Assembly (NCBI RefSeq): GCF_000368065.1
Contig: NZ_KB851199.1
Location: 1-64,000, forward strand
Direction: 5' to 3'
Origin: Acinetobacter seifertii
GTDB taxonomy: Bacteria; Pseudomonadota; Gammaproteobacteria; Pseudomonadales; Moraxellaceae
Length of the DNA: 64,000 nucleotides
Shown: piece after piece, positions 40,285-48,398 of the stretch
How the letters are laid out: every line of letters starts with the position of its first letter
How positions within the stretch are numbered: the stretch's first letter is position 1
Notes under the pieces: generated by a model
Seen by the model: the letters and a program-made list of their open reading frames with translations, nothing else
Told to the model about the DNA's origin: nothing
Database searches by the model: none
Translations under genes and position numbers: made by a program

Positions 40285-41133
40285 TTATTGAGATGTAAAG
40301 GCAACTTGTAAATTATCAATTAAACGTGTCCCACCCAACTTAGCCGCAACAAACAACACAATATTACGATCAAATTGAGTAACAGGTAACAGATTTGACT
40401 GACGAGCTTCCACATAATCCACAACAAAACCATTGTCTGTCAACAACGTTTTTAAATCTGCCAAGACTTGTTGCAAATCCTTACCTTGATGCAATTGTTC
40501 TTCAGCTTGCTTTAGACCTTGATAGATGACTGGTGCCGTTTGACGCTGTTCAGGCGTCAAATAACCATTACGCGAACTCAATGCCAGACCATCTGCGGCA
40601 CGAACAATAGGCACACCAATAACTTCTAACGGAATGTTTAAGTCTTGAACAAACTGGCGAATTACAGCTAACTGTTGATAATCTTTTTGACCAAAGAAAG
40701 CATAGTTTGGCTGCACAATATTAAAGAGTTTTGTGACAACCAGCGCTACACCATCAAAATGTCCTGGGCGTGAACTACCACACAAGTCATCCGTAATTTG
40801 ACTAACACTAATGTTAGTTAAACGAGGCTGTGTACCGTACATTTGCTCGACTGAAGGTGCGAAAACGATGTCACAGCCAACATCTGCAAGTAGACGGCTA
40901 TCTTGCTCCAAAGTACGTGGATAGTTATCAAAATCTTCACCCGGACCAAATTGGGTCGGATTCACAAAGATACTTACAACCACAACATCACATAACTTCT
41001 TTGCTTCACGAACAAGTGTGAGATGGCCTTCATGTAGATTTCCCATAGTTGGGACAAAACCAATGATTTTACGTGCAGCTCTAGCAGGATTTAAAGAAGC
41101 AGCTAAGCCTTGTATAGTGGTTTCTGTTTTCAT
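40285..41133 (-). CDS. panC: Pantothenate synthetase
   Basis: 282 residues. It joins pantoate and beta-alanine with ATP hydrolysis to AMP. The signature [20 protein letters not shown] holds the HEGH ATP motif (34-37). [60 protein letters not shown] and LSSRNGYL (KMSKS-like) follow. It lies 3 bp after panB, so it is certainly co-translated from the same message. Confidence 0.97.
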   Translation of the reverse strand: MKTETTIQGLAASLNPARAARKIIGFVPTMGNLHEGHLTLVREAKKLCDVVVVSIFVNPTQFGPGEDFDNYPRTLEQDSRLLADVGCDIVFAPSVEQMYGTQPRLTNISVSQITDDLCGSSRPGHFDGVALVVTKLFNIVQPNYAFFGQKDYQQLAVIRQFVQDLNIPLEVIGVPIVRAADGLALSSRNGYLTPEQRQTAPVIYQGLKQAEEQLHQGKDLQQVLADLKTLLTDNGFVVDYVEARQSNLLPVTQFDRNIVLFVAAKLGGTRLIDNLQVAFTSQ

Positions 41134-41136
41134 GAA

Positions 41137-41946
41137 TTACAGCTCAACATTGAAAGTATGTTCTTTGGCAGGGAACGACTGATCTTGTACAGCAGCATGA
41201 AAAGATTTAAAAGCATCTAAAATAGCTGTTTCACCAGACTGTTCTTTCATGAAGTTACGCACAAAACGTGCAACCTTACCAAACGTCAAACCTAACATGT
41301 CCTGTACAACCAATACCTGACCGTCAGTCGCATTACCTGCCCCAATACCAATCACTGGAGTATTTGGGAACAGCTCAGCAATTTCTTGGCCTAGTTGCGC
41401 AGGAACACATTCAAGCAATAGTACCGCTGCTCCAGCTTCAACCACAGCCGTACAGTCAGCAATCAGTTGATCCGCAGCTTCACGTGTTCTAGCTTGTAAC
41501 TTATAACCACCAAACACATGCACAGATTGAGGTGTTAAACCTAAATGAACGCATACAGGTACACCATTACGCGTTAACACTTGTACCGTTTCACTTAGCC
41601 ATGCACCGCCTTCGATTTTGATCATCTGGGCACCAGCTTGCATAACTGTTTTCGCATTCTGCAAAGCATCGTTTAAAGTGGCATAACTCATAAATGGTAA
41701 ATCAGTCATAATCAATGCATGCTGGTTACCACGGCGCACCGCCGCCGTATGATAAGCCATGTCTTCAACAGTTACAGGTAACGTTGAATCACGACCTTGA
41801 ATTGCCATTCCAAGAGAATCACCAATTAAGATAGTATCAATTTCAGCAAGTTCCATTGCTTTTGCCATACTTGCATCGTAACAAGTTAGACAAGAGAACT
41901 TACGTCCTTCGGCTTTAAATTTTCTTAAGTCACTAAGACTAATCAT
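41137..41946 (-). CDS. panB: 3-methyl-2-oxobutanoate hydroxymethyltransferase
   Basis: 269 residues. It transfers a hydroxymethyl group from methylene-THF to ketoisovalerate, the first step to pantothenate. Motifs: FSCLTCYDASMAKAMELAEIDTILIGDSLGMAIQGRDSTLPVTVEDMAYH, KIEGG, HLGLTPQSVHVFGGYKLQ and IGIGAGNATDGQVLVVQDMLG. The ATG at 41946 has AGAGGA upstream; the frame is open 22 codons further, but those encode nothing family-like. Confidence 0.97.
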   Translation of the reverse strand: MISLSDLRKFKAEGRKFSCLTCYDASMAKAMELAEIDTILIGDSLGMAIQGRDSTLPVTVEDMAYHTAAVRRGNQHALIMTDLPFMSYATLNDALQNAKTVMQAGAQMIKIEGGAWLSETVQVLTRNGVPVCVHLGLTPQSVHVFGGYKLQARTREAADQLIADCTAVVEAGAAVLLLECVPAQLGQEIAELFPNTPVIGIGAGNATDGQVLVVQDMLGLTFGKVARFVRNFMKEQSGETAILDAFKSFHAAVQDQSFPAKEHTFNVEL

Positions 41947-41989
41947 GATGGTATCCTCTACAGGAGTTTGCAGAACGTATAAGTCAGGC

Positions 41990-42472
41990 TTAAGCCCAAG
42001 ACTCATCAGCAAGTACAGTCAGCGTCGGCTGCTGTAAGAGTTCTAAATTTTTAAGTGGCTGATCATTAATATGTAAATCAGCATCTAAATCTAATAAAGG
42101 AATCACAACAAAATCTCTTTGCAGTATTCCTACATGCGGCACAGTTAAGCGCTCATTTTGTATTTTTTCATTGCCATAAATCAGTAGATCAAGATCTAAA
42201 GTTCGCTCACCCCAATGACGTAGTCTCACACGCCCAGCTTCCTGTTCAAAGCGCTGGAGCTGGTCAAGTAAGTCAAGCGGAAGTAACTCGGTTTTTAGCT
42301 GAGCGACTGCATTTAGATAGTTAGGTTGATCTTGAGGACCCATGGGTGGGCTTTGATACAGTTTGGAGACCTTCACTTCACCAATAGATTTAAGCTTAGC
42401 TATTGCTTCAGACAAAATCTGGCGTGAGTCACCTAGGTTACTTCCTAAGCCAATATACGTGGTTACTGTCAT
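41990..42472 (-). CDS. folK: HPPK, 6-hydroxymethyl-dihydropterin pyrophosphokinase
   Basis: 160 residues, the family size. Motifs: YIGLGSNLGDSRQIL, LYQSPPMGPQDQPNYLNAV, and the diagnostic RLRHWGERTLDLDLLIYGN with the Mg-binding Asp pair, then VPHVGILQRDFVVIPLLDL. It catalyses pyrophosphoryl transfer to hydroxymethyl dihydropterin in folate synthesis. The ATG overlaps the pcnB stop by 4 bp. Confidence 0.96.
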   Translation of the reverse strand: MTVTTYIGLGSNLGDSRQILSEAIAKLKSIGEVKVSKLYQSPPMGPQDQPNYLNAVAQLKTELLPLDLLDQLQRFEQEAGRVRLRHWGERTLDLDLLIYGNEKIQNERLTVPHVGILQRDFVVIPLLDLDADLHINDQPLKNLELLQQPTLTVLADESWA

Positions 42473-43932
42473 TGTGTAGGTCCAAAAATAACTTGGCTCA
42501 AATCACGTTGTACCCGCTTGCGCTTTAAAATTGGGTGATCACTCGTCATGTTAGCTTGTGATGCAGAAGATTTTTCCATAAAGCGATCAACAGACTGCTC
42601 TTGTCGTGAGCGTTCTTTCTTACCACGACGGCTTCGAGGTTCTGGAACGTCTACCAAAGGCTCAATTTCTACATCAACTCTATTGCTTTCAATCGGTTCA
42701 GCAGCAACCTTACGACGACTTTTCGCTTTTTGACGATTATATTGGCTAATCGCAGCTTCTTTTTCGTCATTTGACATTTCTTGGTAAGCATCCCACCAAC
42801 TCCCCATTCCTTGCGTTGTGTCATCACCTGACTTTTCACGAAGTAATAAGAAGTCAAAACCTGCACGGAAACGTGCATGGCTTGCCAATGCTTCAATTTG
42901 CTGTGGCTTTGGATTAAGCAATCGTGTTTGCATTTCCCAAACTTCACGAATAAAAGTTTCAGCAAAACGAGGAATGACTGTACGTGTGGCTTGACGTTTT
43001 AAAACATCTAAACCAGCCTGCGCACGAGTTTCTGCTGGAACCACACCTTTTGTTAAATAAAAATCACAGCGTTCTAAAAATGGCTGCCACAATAAAACCG
43101 CATAGAAAAATGCTGGATTAATGGTTTTACCAATTTGAATACGTTGATCTGTATTTTTTGCAGCGCGTTGAATAAATGGCGTCAGATCTGGACGAATATC
43201 AGCAAAAAGCTGCTTCCACACGCCAAATTCAATTAGCATTGGTAATACACGTGCCAAATGACCCATTGTGAAAAGCTTCTGAGACTCATCGTATAAACGG
43301 TGCGGAGAAACATCACGAAGTAACTGTGTCATCTCAACATCAAAAATATCGAGAATATTTGAGTCAATCTTGAAATTTAGCTTCGCTGCAAAACGTAATG
43401 TCCGTAGCATACGCACCGGATCTTCTTCAAAACGTTGTGCAGGATCACCCAATAAACGTAAAGTCTTATTTTTGACATCATCAATTGCTTTACAAAAATC
43501 GAGCACAATACCCTTACGTGGTTGGTAGTAAAGCGTATTGATAGAAAAATCGCGTCGAGCAAAGTCCTGCTCTATTGTTCCCCAGTTATTGTCACGCAAA
43601 ATCATGCCAGAAGCGTTGGTGACTGCTTTTTTAGGAGGGGCACGGAAAGTCGCAACTTCAATTAGCTCACGCCCTGAATAGACATGTGCCAATTCAAATC
43701 GACGGCCAATAATTCGGCATCGACGACCAAAAACCTCTTTAATTTGAGAAGGTGTTGCATTGGTGACTGCATCGAAATCTTTAGGATTGAGTCCTAGCAT
43801 TAAATCACGGACACCACCCCCAACAATATAAGCCTCATAGCCTGCTTTGTTCAGACTATCGATCACATCTAAAATCGAAGAAGGAAGTTGGGCTGTGGAC
43901 AAACCACATTTTGACGCTCGCAAGGTTTGCAA
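42469..43932 (-). CDS. pcnB: Poly(A) polymerase I (TTG start)
   Basis: 487 residues. Nucleotidyltransferase fold: GYEAYIVGGGVRDLMLGLNPKDFDAVTNATP with the catalytic Asp pair, RRFELAHV, FARRDFSINTLYY and GDPAQRFEEDPVRMLRTLRFAAKLNFKID, the last typical of PcnB rather than CCA-adding enzyme. The C-terminus is basic and disordered, as usual for PcnB (RSRRGKKERSRQEQ). Polyadenylation marks RNAs for decay. The only start in range is TTG 43932 with AGGAG 10 nt before. E. coli pcnB also uses a rare start codon, AUU, which keeps levels low; the same logic probably applies here. Confidence 0.94.
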   Translation of the reverse strand: MQTLRASKCGLSTAQLPSSILDVIDSLNKAGYEAYIVGGGVRDLMLGLNPKDFDAVTNATPSQIKEVFGRRCRIIGRRFELAHVYSGRELIEVATFRAPPKKAVTNASGMILRDNNWGTIEQDFARRDFSINTLYYQPRKGIVLDFCKAIDDVKNKTLRLLGDPAQRFEEDPVRMLRTLRFAAKLNFKIDSNILDIFDVEMTQLLRDVSPHRLYDESQKLFTMGHLARVLPMLIEFGVWKQLFADIRPDLTPFIQRAAKNTDQRIQIGKTINPAFFYAVLLWQPFLERCDFYLTKGVVPAETRAQAGLDVLKRQATRTVIPRFAETFIREVWEMQTRLLNPKPQQIEALASHARFRAGFDFLLLREKSGDDTTQGMGSWWDAYQEMSNDEKEAAISQYNRQKAKSRRKVAAEPIESNRVDVEIEPLVDVPEPRSRRGKKERSRQEQSVDRFMEKSSASQANMTSDHPILKRKRVQRDLSQVIFGPTQ

Positions 43933-43978
43933 AAGACGCTGTCTCCTACGTCAGGACGTAAATAACAAGTTGTCGCTA

Positions 43979-44007
43979 ATCATAGCTCTAACACACACAA
44001 AGGGCAA
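43979..44007 (-). promoter_or_regulatory. pcnB operon promoter and leader hairpin
   Basis: On the minus strand: TTGCCC (44002-44007), 17-bp spacer, TATGAT (43979-43984). Transcription would start near 43972. The short leader contains a TACGTC/GACGTA inverted repeat (43947-43960) directly abutting the AGGAG ribosome-binding site, which could reduce initiation. Confidence 0.6.
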
Positions 44008-44057
44008 TTTGATTCTCTTTAGATTGCGCAGGAAATGATAATTGACGAACAGAACTT

Positions 44058-44468
44058 TTATAAGGCTAAACGCGATTTATTTTTTTCAAAAATAGCAGGC
44101 CCGATTCCTTTGACATTTTTAATTTCGTCAATATTTTTAAAACTTCCGTTCTTCTGTCTATATTCTACAATCGCTTGCGCCTTTTTCTCACCTACGCCTT
44201 TTAACTGCTGAAACTCATTTACAGTGGCCTGATTCAAGTGAATTTGCCCTGTAGAATCATTAGAACTCTTAGTATAAGAATTTTTAGAACCATAAGAATG
44301 AGAAGGCTTAGAGATGTTTAACTTTTGGTCATACATCTGCTGTTTAGCCTTCCATTCCTGAAAGTTTTGATCAAAAGATTGAGCAAAAACCGAAGGTGAA
44401 ATTACCCCTAAGCACAACATCATTAAAATAAAACAATTATTTTTCCAAATTCTCATGCTGTATCGCAT
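44058..44468 (-). CDS. comEA: ComEA-type helix-hairpin-helix DNA-uptake protein
   Basis: 136 residues. Signal peptide to about residue 29 (ending VFA before QSFDQN), a low-complexity Ser/Lys/Gln linker (about 45-75), then two helix-hairpin-helix motifs: IHLNQATVNEFQQLKGVGEKKAQAIVEYRQ and FKNIDEIKNVKGIGPAIFEKN. ComEA binds incoming DNA in the periplasm and ratchets it inward in naturally transformable bacteria. The ATG at 44468 has AGGGGA 8 nt upstream and lies inside the mazG 3' end (32-bp overlap), so expression is probably coupled to mazG. Confidence 0.87.
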   Translation of the reverse strand: MRYSMRIWKNNCFILMMLCLGVISPSVFAQSFDQNFQEWKAKQQMYDQKLNISKPSHSYGSKNSYTKSSNDSTGQIHLNQATVNEFQQLKGVGEKKAQAIVEYRQKNGSFKNIDEIKNVKGIGPAIFEKNKSRLAL

Positions 44469-45243
44469 GTCGTTTTTCCCCTGAATGTAATTGTCGTTTT
44501 GCTTGGTTCCACAATTCATCCATCTCGGACAAAGTCATGTCTTCTAATGTTCTTTGGTGTTTTATGGCTTGCTCTTCAATAAAAGCAAAACGACTTCTAA
44601 ATTTATGTATGGTTGATAAAAGTGAAGTTTCACTTGAAATGTTAAGTTTACGTCCTACATTGACTAATGAAAACAGACAATCTCCAAATTCGTCTTGAAT
44701 TTCATTAATATTTTGACTTTTAAGCGCCTCTTTGAACTCACCCAATTCTTCTTCTAGTTTTGCATAAGCATCTTCTACTGTTTCAAAGTCAAAACCGACT
44801 TTTGCGACATTTTTTTGAATTTCCTGTGCTTGAGACAGTGCAGGACCATGTTTAATTTCATCTAATCTTGATTGCGGCTTGCCTTGCTTTTCTTGTTGTT
44901 TAATTTGTTTCCATAGCTCACTGACTTGTTCGGGTGTTAAGTTATTAAATTGATCAGCTTGAAACACATGTGGATGACGTCTTATTAATTTTTCACTAAT
45001 TGCCTTAACTACATCTTGAAAATTGAACGCCCCTTGCTCACTAAACATTTGTGATTGAAATACAACTTGTAGTAGCAAATCACCCAACTCATTTCGAATC
45101 TCATCAATATCGCCCTGACGAATGGCAGCTTCGACTTCATATGCTTCTTCAATCGCATATTTAGTTAGTGACATTGGGGTTTGTTTTTGATCCCACGGAC
45201 ATTTTTCACGTAGCTCTTGCATAATTTTAAGCAATTTATCCAT
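44437..45243 (-). CDS. mazG: MazG nucleoside triphosphate pyrophosphohydrolase
   Basis: 268 residues with two MazG domains. The first holds CPWDQKQTPMSLTKYAIEEAYEVEAAIRQGDIDEIRNELGDLLLQVVFQSQM with the metal-binding EExxE and ExxD motifs; the second repeats with AYAKLEEELGEFKEALKSQNINEIQDEFGDCLFSLVNVGRKL. It hydrolyses non-canonical and other NTPs and in E. coli lowers ppGpp during starvation; mazG neighbours relA there. Here it is 5 kb from relA. The ATG at 45243 has GAGGG upstream. Confidence 0.94.
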   Translation of the reverse strand: MDKLLKIMQELREKCPWDQKQTPMSLTKYAIEEAYEVEAAIRQGDIDEIRNELGDLLLQVVFQSQMFSEQGAFNFQDVVKAISEKLIRRHPHVFQADQFNNLTPEQVSELWKQIKQQEKQGKPQSRLDEIKHGPALSQAQEIQKNVAKVGFDFETVEDAYAKLEEELGEFKEALKSQNINEIQDEFGDCLFSLVNVGRKLNISSETSLLSTIHKFRSRFAFIEEQAIKHQRTLEDMTLSEMDELWNQAKRQLHSGEKRHAIQHENLEK

Positions 45244-45355
45244 GGTAACCCTCAAGTTTAAAAAGTCGGTCAGTAAATTTACAATTCTAATTTGCTAGGA
45301 TCAAAATTAAAGCGGCAAATCATTCGTCATATTGTAACGATAAAGAGAAAAAAAG

Positions 45356-46129
45356 ATGAAACATAGCATTCTGATTAGTGGCGCAGCTCAAGGTATTAGA
45401 GCAGAAATTGCACGAGTATTTTATAAACAAGGATATAAAGTAGGCATTTATGATATTAACGAATCACTTGCTCAAAGCTTAGCAACAGAGTTAGGTCCCA
45501 ATGCATGCGCTGGCTATTTAGATGTTAGTGATTACAGCCAGTGGCAACTTATATTAAAAGAATTTACCGACTGGGCTGGCGAGCTTAATATTTTGGTGAA
45601 TAACGCAGGAATTTTATATTCTGGGGCCTTTGAACACATCGATATCAATTCACACCAAAGAACAATCAATATTAATGTAAACGGTGTAATTAACGGTTGC
45701 CATGCTGCACTGCCCTATTTAAAGCAAGCTTCTTTTGCACGAGTTATTAATCTTTCTTCGGCTTCTGCAATTTACGGACAAGCTGACCTTATTTCTTATT
45801 CCGCCAGTAAGTTTGCAGTTCGAGGAATTACCGAAGGTTTAGATGTGGAATGGAAAAAATATGGTATTCGTGTTTTAGATGTGATGCCTTTATTTGTACA
45901 AACTGCGATGGTCAATAATATGGACGCGGGTAGTATTCAAAATATGGGCGTTGACTTAACTCCAAATGATATTGCTCAGCAAGTCCTTTCACTTGTCGAA
46001 AAAAAAGCTCATTTCTGGACACCTACGCACACTCCTGTTGGTATAAAAACCAAATTGCTTTATCAACTCTCAACGATAAGCCCACAGTTTTTAAATCGGT
46101 TAACTAATATTTATTTATCGAGAAAGTAG
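45356..46129 (+). CDS. Short-chain dehydrogenase/reductase with variant nucleotide loop
   Basis: 257 residues. Rossmann start HSILISGAAQGIRAEIARVFY, where the last Gly of the usual GxxxGIG is replaced by Arg; NNAGILYSG, INLSSASAIYGQ and the catalytic YSASK are intact. The tail WTPTHTPVGIKTKLLYQLSTISPQFLNRLTNIYLS is hydrophobic. It is probably an NADP-linked oxidoreductase; substrate is unknown. Transcribed divergently from mazG, with AAAGAGAAAAAAAG before the ATG, and ends at the terminator shared in sequence with the one near relA. Confidence 0.85.
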   Translation: MKHSILISGAAQGIRAEIARVFYKQGYKVGIYDINESLAQSLATELGPNACAGYLDVSDYSQWQLILKEFTDWAGELNILVNNAGILYSGAFEHIDINSHQRTININVNGVINGCHAALPYLKQASFARVINLSSASAIYGQADLISYSASKFAVRGITEGLDVEWKKYGIRVLDVMPLFVQTAMVNNMDAGSIQNMGVDLTPNDIAQQVLSLVEKKAHFWTPTHTPVGIKTKLLYQLSTISPQFLNRLTNIYLSRK

Positions 46130-46132
46130 CTT

Positions 46133-46164
46133 ATAAAAAAGGCCGTCAATTGACGGCCTTTTTT
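46133..46164. terminator. Terminator, copy 1 of a 31-bp repeat
   Basis: Palindrome GGCCGTCAATTGACGGCC with six A before and six T after. The 31 bp at 46133-46163 are identical to 50079-50109. It closes the SDR gene. Confidence 0.9.
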
Positions 46165-46534
46165 ATAGATTATTTATTTAGATAAATTGTATTAATTAGA
46201 AAAACCTTCCAATGTTTAAAAAGCAGACTAATTAAAAGTAACAATTTCATTAAATTAACACCTATTCTACTTTATGAAATTATTTAAAATTATGATGCAT
46301 AAAAAATAGACTTTCATTTTCTTTGATTTACATAAAATTATTTTAATTAGTTTGTTTTACAAACAAATAAATCATTAAAAAATATTTTTAAAATAGAACT
46401 CAAAGCTATATTCCATAAGACTTTATAAATAATTTCATTAGAAAAATAAAGATTTAATAATAAAAAAAATGATTGAAATGGTTAGTTTATAAAATTATAT
46501 TGCGTTTATTTTTGTAAACTTATAGGTGTTTTTT
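46165..46534 (+). promoter_or_regulatory. Very AT-rich upstream region with promoter of the exported-protein cluster
   Basis: 370 bp without a gene, visibly poorer in G+C than anything around it. A good promoter, TTGAAA (46473-46478), 17-bp spacer, TATATT (46496-46501), lies just before the cluster. A GTTTGT/ACAAAC inverted repeat sits at 46350-46364. The composition suggests binding by an H-NS-type silencer, which is inference. Confidence 0.55.
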
Positions 46535-47857
46535 GTGAAAATTATTCCCGAAAAAGGACATTTTAAACTCCATAAAACACTTCTTAATATTTTTTTACTC
46601 ACTCCCCTTGCTTCAATCACACACGCTGGCTTTTTTGATGACTACAACCAAACCGCACAGAATTTTCGTGCAAATGTCACACAACCAATTACAGAAGAAA
46701 CGCTCAAATTCTTAGATAAAAAAGCGAAAGGAAGTGATGCTGCACTTTACTTACTTGAAAAAGCCCGATTACAACAGACAAACCATCAATATGAAGAAAG
46801 TGAAAAATCTTTTGAAGCTGCATTTGTCTTATTAGAACAGCGCAATAATAAAGCGAAAATAAGCGCCTCTGAACTTGGATTCAAAGCTCTTTCAATTGTG
46901 AGCAATGACAGTGTGATTCCTTATAAAATTCCAGAGTATGAACAAGTACTAGCACATGTCTATCAGGCAATAAATTTTATAGCACTGAATAATACCGAGA
47001 GTGCAGGAGTTGAAATGCGTATTGCTCAACGTATTCAACGAGAAATTGAACTTGCCCATACCAAAGAAACAGAAAAAGCTAAACAGAAAGCTGGAATAGA
47101 TACTTCCGAGAGTCTAGATGAAGCTTTCGCTGGATTAGATACAATTGCTGGGAAAATTAAAAACACCTATCAAAATGCTTACGCCTTTTATATGGCTGCG
47201 ACACTTTGGGAAGCTTTGGGAGAAGAAAATGATGCTCTCGTCGATTTCAAAAAAGCTTATGAATTACAACCCAATGAATTTATTAAAAATGATGTTAAAC
47301 GTTTAGATTCAGCTTCTAATAAAAAATCTGGACAGTATCCCGTTGTTATTTTTCTAGAACAGGGTTTAGTACCGCAAAAAATCTCGAATACTCTTGCTCT
47401 CCCAACTCCAGATGGTTTGGTCAATATTTCTTTTGCTAGTTACAACCCCTCTACTTATAGCAGTCCAGCAAGTCTTCAGGTTCTAGTAAATGGTAGATCT
47501 GTGACGAATACATCGACATTAACAGATATAGGTGCTTTAGCAGTAAAAACGCTAAAAGAAAACGTAGCAGCCAATATGGCTACGCAGATTACACGCACGA
47601 CAGCAAAATATATGGTTCAAAAAGAACTCGGAAATCGTCTCGGCGCTATCGGTCAAATTGCTGGAAATATTTACAACACTGCTTCAGAAAAAGCCGATGT
47701 ACGTGCGTGGAATACATTACCAGGTAATGCTCAATTTGCTCGCCTACACATACTATCCAGCTTAAAAATGCTTATACGGTTCAAGAAGTCAGCATTGATG
47801 TTAAACCAAATCAAACCGTCTTTATTCATGGCATTGATGCAAATCAAGAAATTTTAA
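46535..47857 (+). CDS. COG3014-like exported TPR protein, 3' end apparently frameshifted
   Basis: As it stands the frame ends at 47857, 440 residues from the GTG at 46535 (TAGGTG ribosome-binding site 6 nt before; an in-frame GTG at 46526 overlaps that site). It has a signal peptide ending THA before GFFDDYNQ, helical repeat segments with TPR-like spacing (residues about 50-260), then a beta-rich region from GQYPVVIFLEQGLVPQKIS. The last residues are out of phase: after DVRAWNTLPGNAQFAR the sensible continuation, ending in DVKPNQTVFIHGIDANQEI and SFSITH, is in the next frame and stops at 47881-47883. A one-base loss between about 47740 and 47770 explains this. Likely a periplasmic member of the COG3014 family, whose function is unknown. 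Confidence 0.72.
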   Translation: MKIIPEKGHFKLHKTLLNIFLLTPLASITHAGFFDDYNQTAQNFRANVTQPITEETLKFLDKKAKGSDAALYLLEKARLQQTNHQYEESEKSFEAAFVLLEQRNNKAKISASELGFKALSIVSNDSVIPYKIPEYEQVLAHVYQAINFIALNNTESAGVEMRIAQRIQREIELAHTKETEKAKQKAGIDTSESLDEAFAGLDTIAGKIKNTYQNAYAFYMAATLWEALGEENDALVDFKKAYELQPNEFIKNDVKRLDSASNKKSGQYPVVIFLEQGLVPQKISNTLALPTPDGLVNISFASYNPSTYSSPASLQVLVNGRSVTNTSTLTDIGALAVKTLKENVAANMATQITRTTAKYMVQKELGNRLGAIGQIAGNIYNTASEKADVRAWNTLPGNAQFARLHILSSLKMLIRFKKSALMLNQIKPSLFMALMQIKKF

Positions 47858-47902
47858 CAGATAGTTTTTCAATTACTCATTAATTATTAAAGGATTCTCA
47901 AA

Positions 47903-48313
47903 ATGAAAAAGACCATAATTTGTTTGAGTCTATTCACAATTACATCTGTACTTTTTACAGGTTGTACAGCTCCTAATGCTATGCAAACAAAAACTGACCC
48001 TACTACAGGTAATAGTGCGGTACGCACCCAAACTAATAATCCTATTTTAGCTACGCGTATTGGCGTTAGTCGAGTCAACATGACGACTCTAGGTGACATT
48101 AAACGAGCATCTCTTGCCCTAAAAAATGGTTGGTTCTATGCGCAAAGTTTCCAATACAAAATTGTATGGTTTGATGCAGAAGGAACGGAGATCAATCCAG
48201 AAGGTGCTATTTGGAAACCTATTTCATTACAAGGTCGCGAAGTTAAGACAGTCCAATCGGTTGCCCCTAATCCTGGTGCAGTTGATGTTTTGATTTATAT
48301 GAAAAAAGACTAA
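47903..48313 (+). CDS. ycfL: YcfL-like (DUF1425) lipoprotein
   Basis: 136 residues. Lipobox LFTGC with Cys near residue 21; then a domain with ILATRIGVSRVNMTTLGDIKRASLALKN, the DUF1425 core FQYKIVWFDAEGTEINPEGAIWKPISLQGREVKTVQSVAPNP and VLIYMKKD. E. coli ycfL lies directly before lpoB, as here, which supports the assignment. The family folds as a small beta sandwich of unknown function, likely outer-membrane anchored. AAAGGA precedes the ATG. It follows the COG3014-like gene by about 20 bp. Confidence 0.82.
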   Translation: MKKTIICLSLFTITSVLFTGCTAPNAMQTKTDPTTGNSAVRTQTNNPILATRIGVSRVNMTTLGDIKRASLALKNGWFYAQSFQYKIVWFDAEGTEINPEGAIWKPISLQGREVKTVQSVAPNPGAVDVLIYMKKD

Positions 48314-48320
48314 CCCCCAT

Positions 48321-48350
48321 GGGAAATTAAACTTTTATCCTTAATTTCCC
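48321..48350 (+). other. Intercistronic hairpin ycfL-lpoB
   Basis: Perfect 10-bp inverted repeat GGGAAATTAA/TTAATTTCCC with a 10-nt loop. No T-tract follows, so it is not a standard terminator; it may set mRNA stability or processing between the two lipoprotein genes. Confidence 0.55.
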
Positions 48351-48398
48351 TGCACAAAATTCACAATATTGTTTGAAATATAGAGACAGGATATTTAA

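Noticed and set aside
47758..47775. Programmed -1 frameshifting at TTAAAAATG in the COG3014-like gene
   Set aside because: The A-run is only five bases, no X-XXY-YYZ slippery heptamer fits, and I see no downstream stimulatory hairpin or upstream Shine-Dalgarno-like element. A simple one-base loss is the more economical reading.
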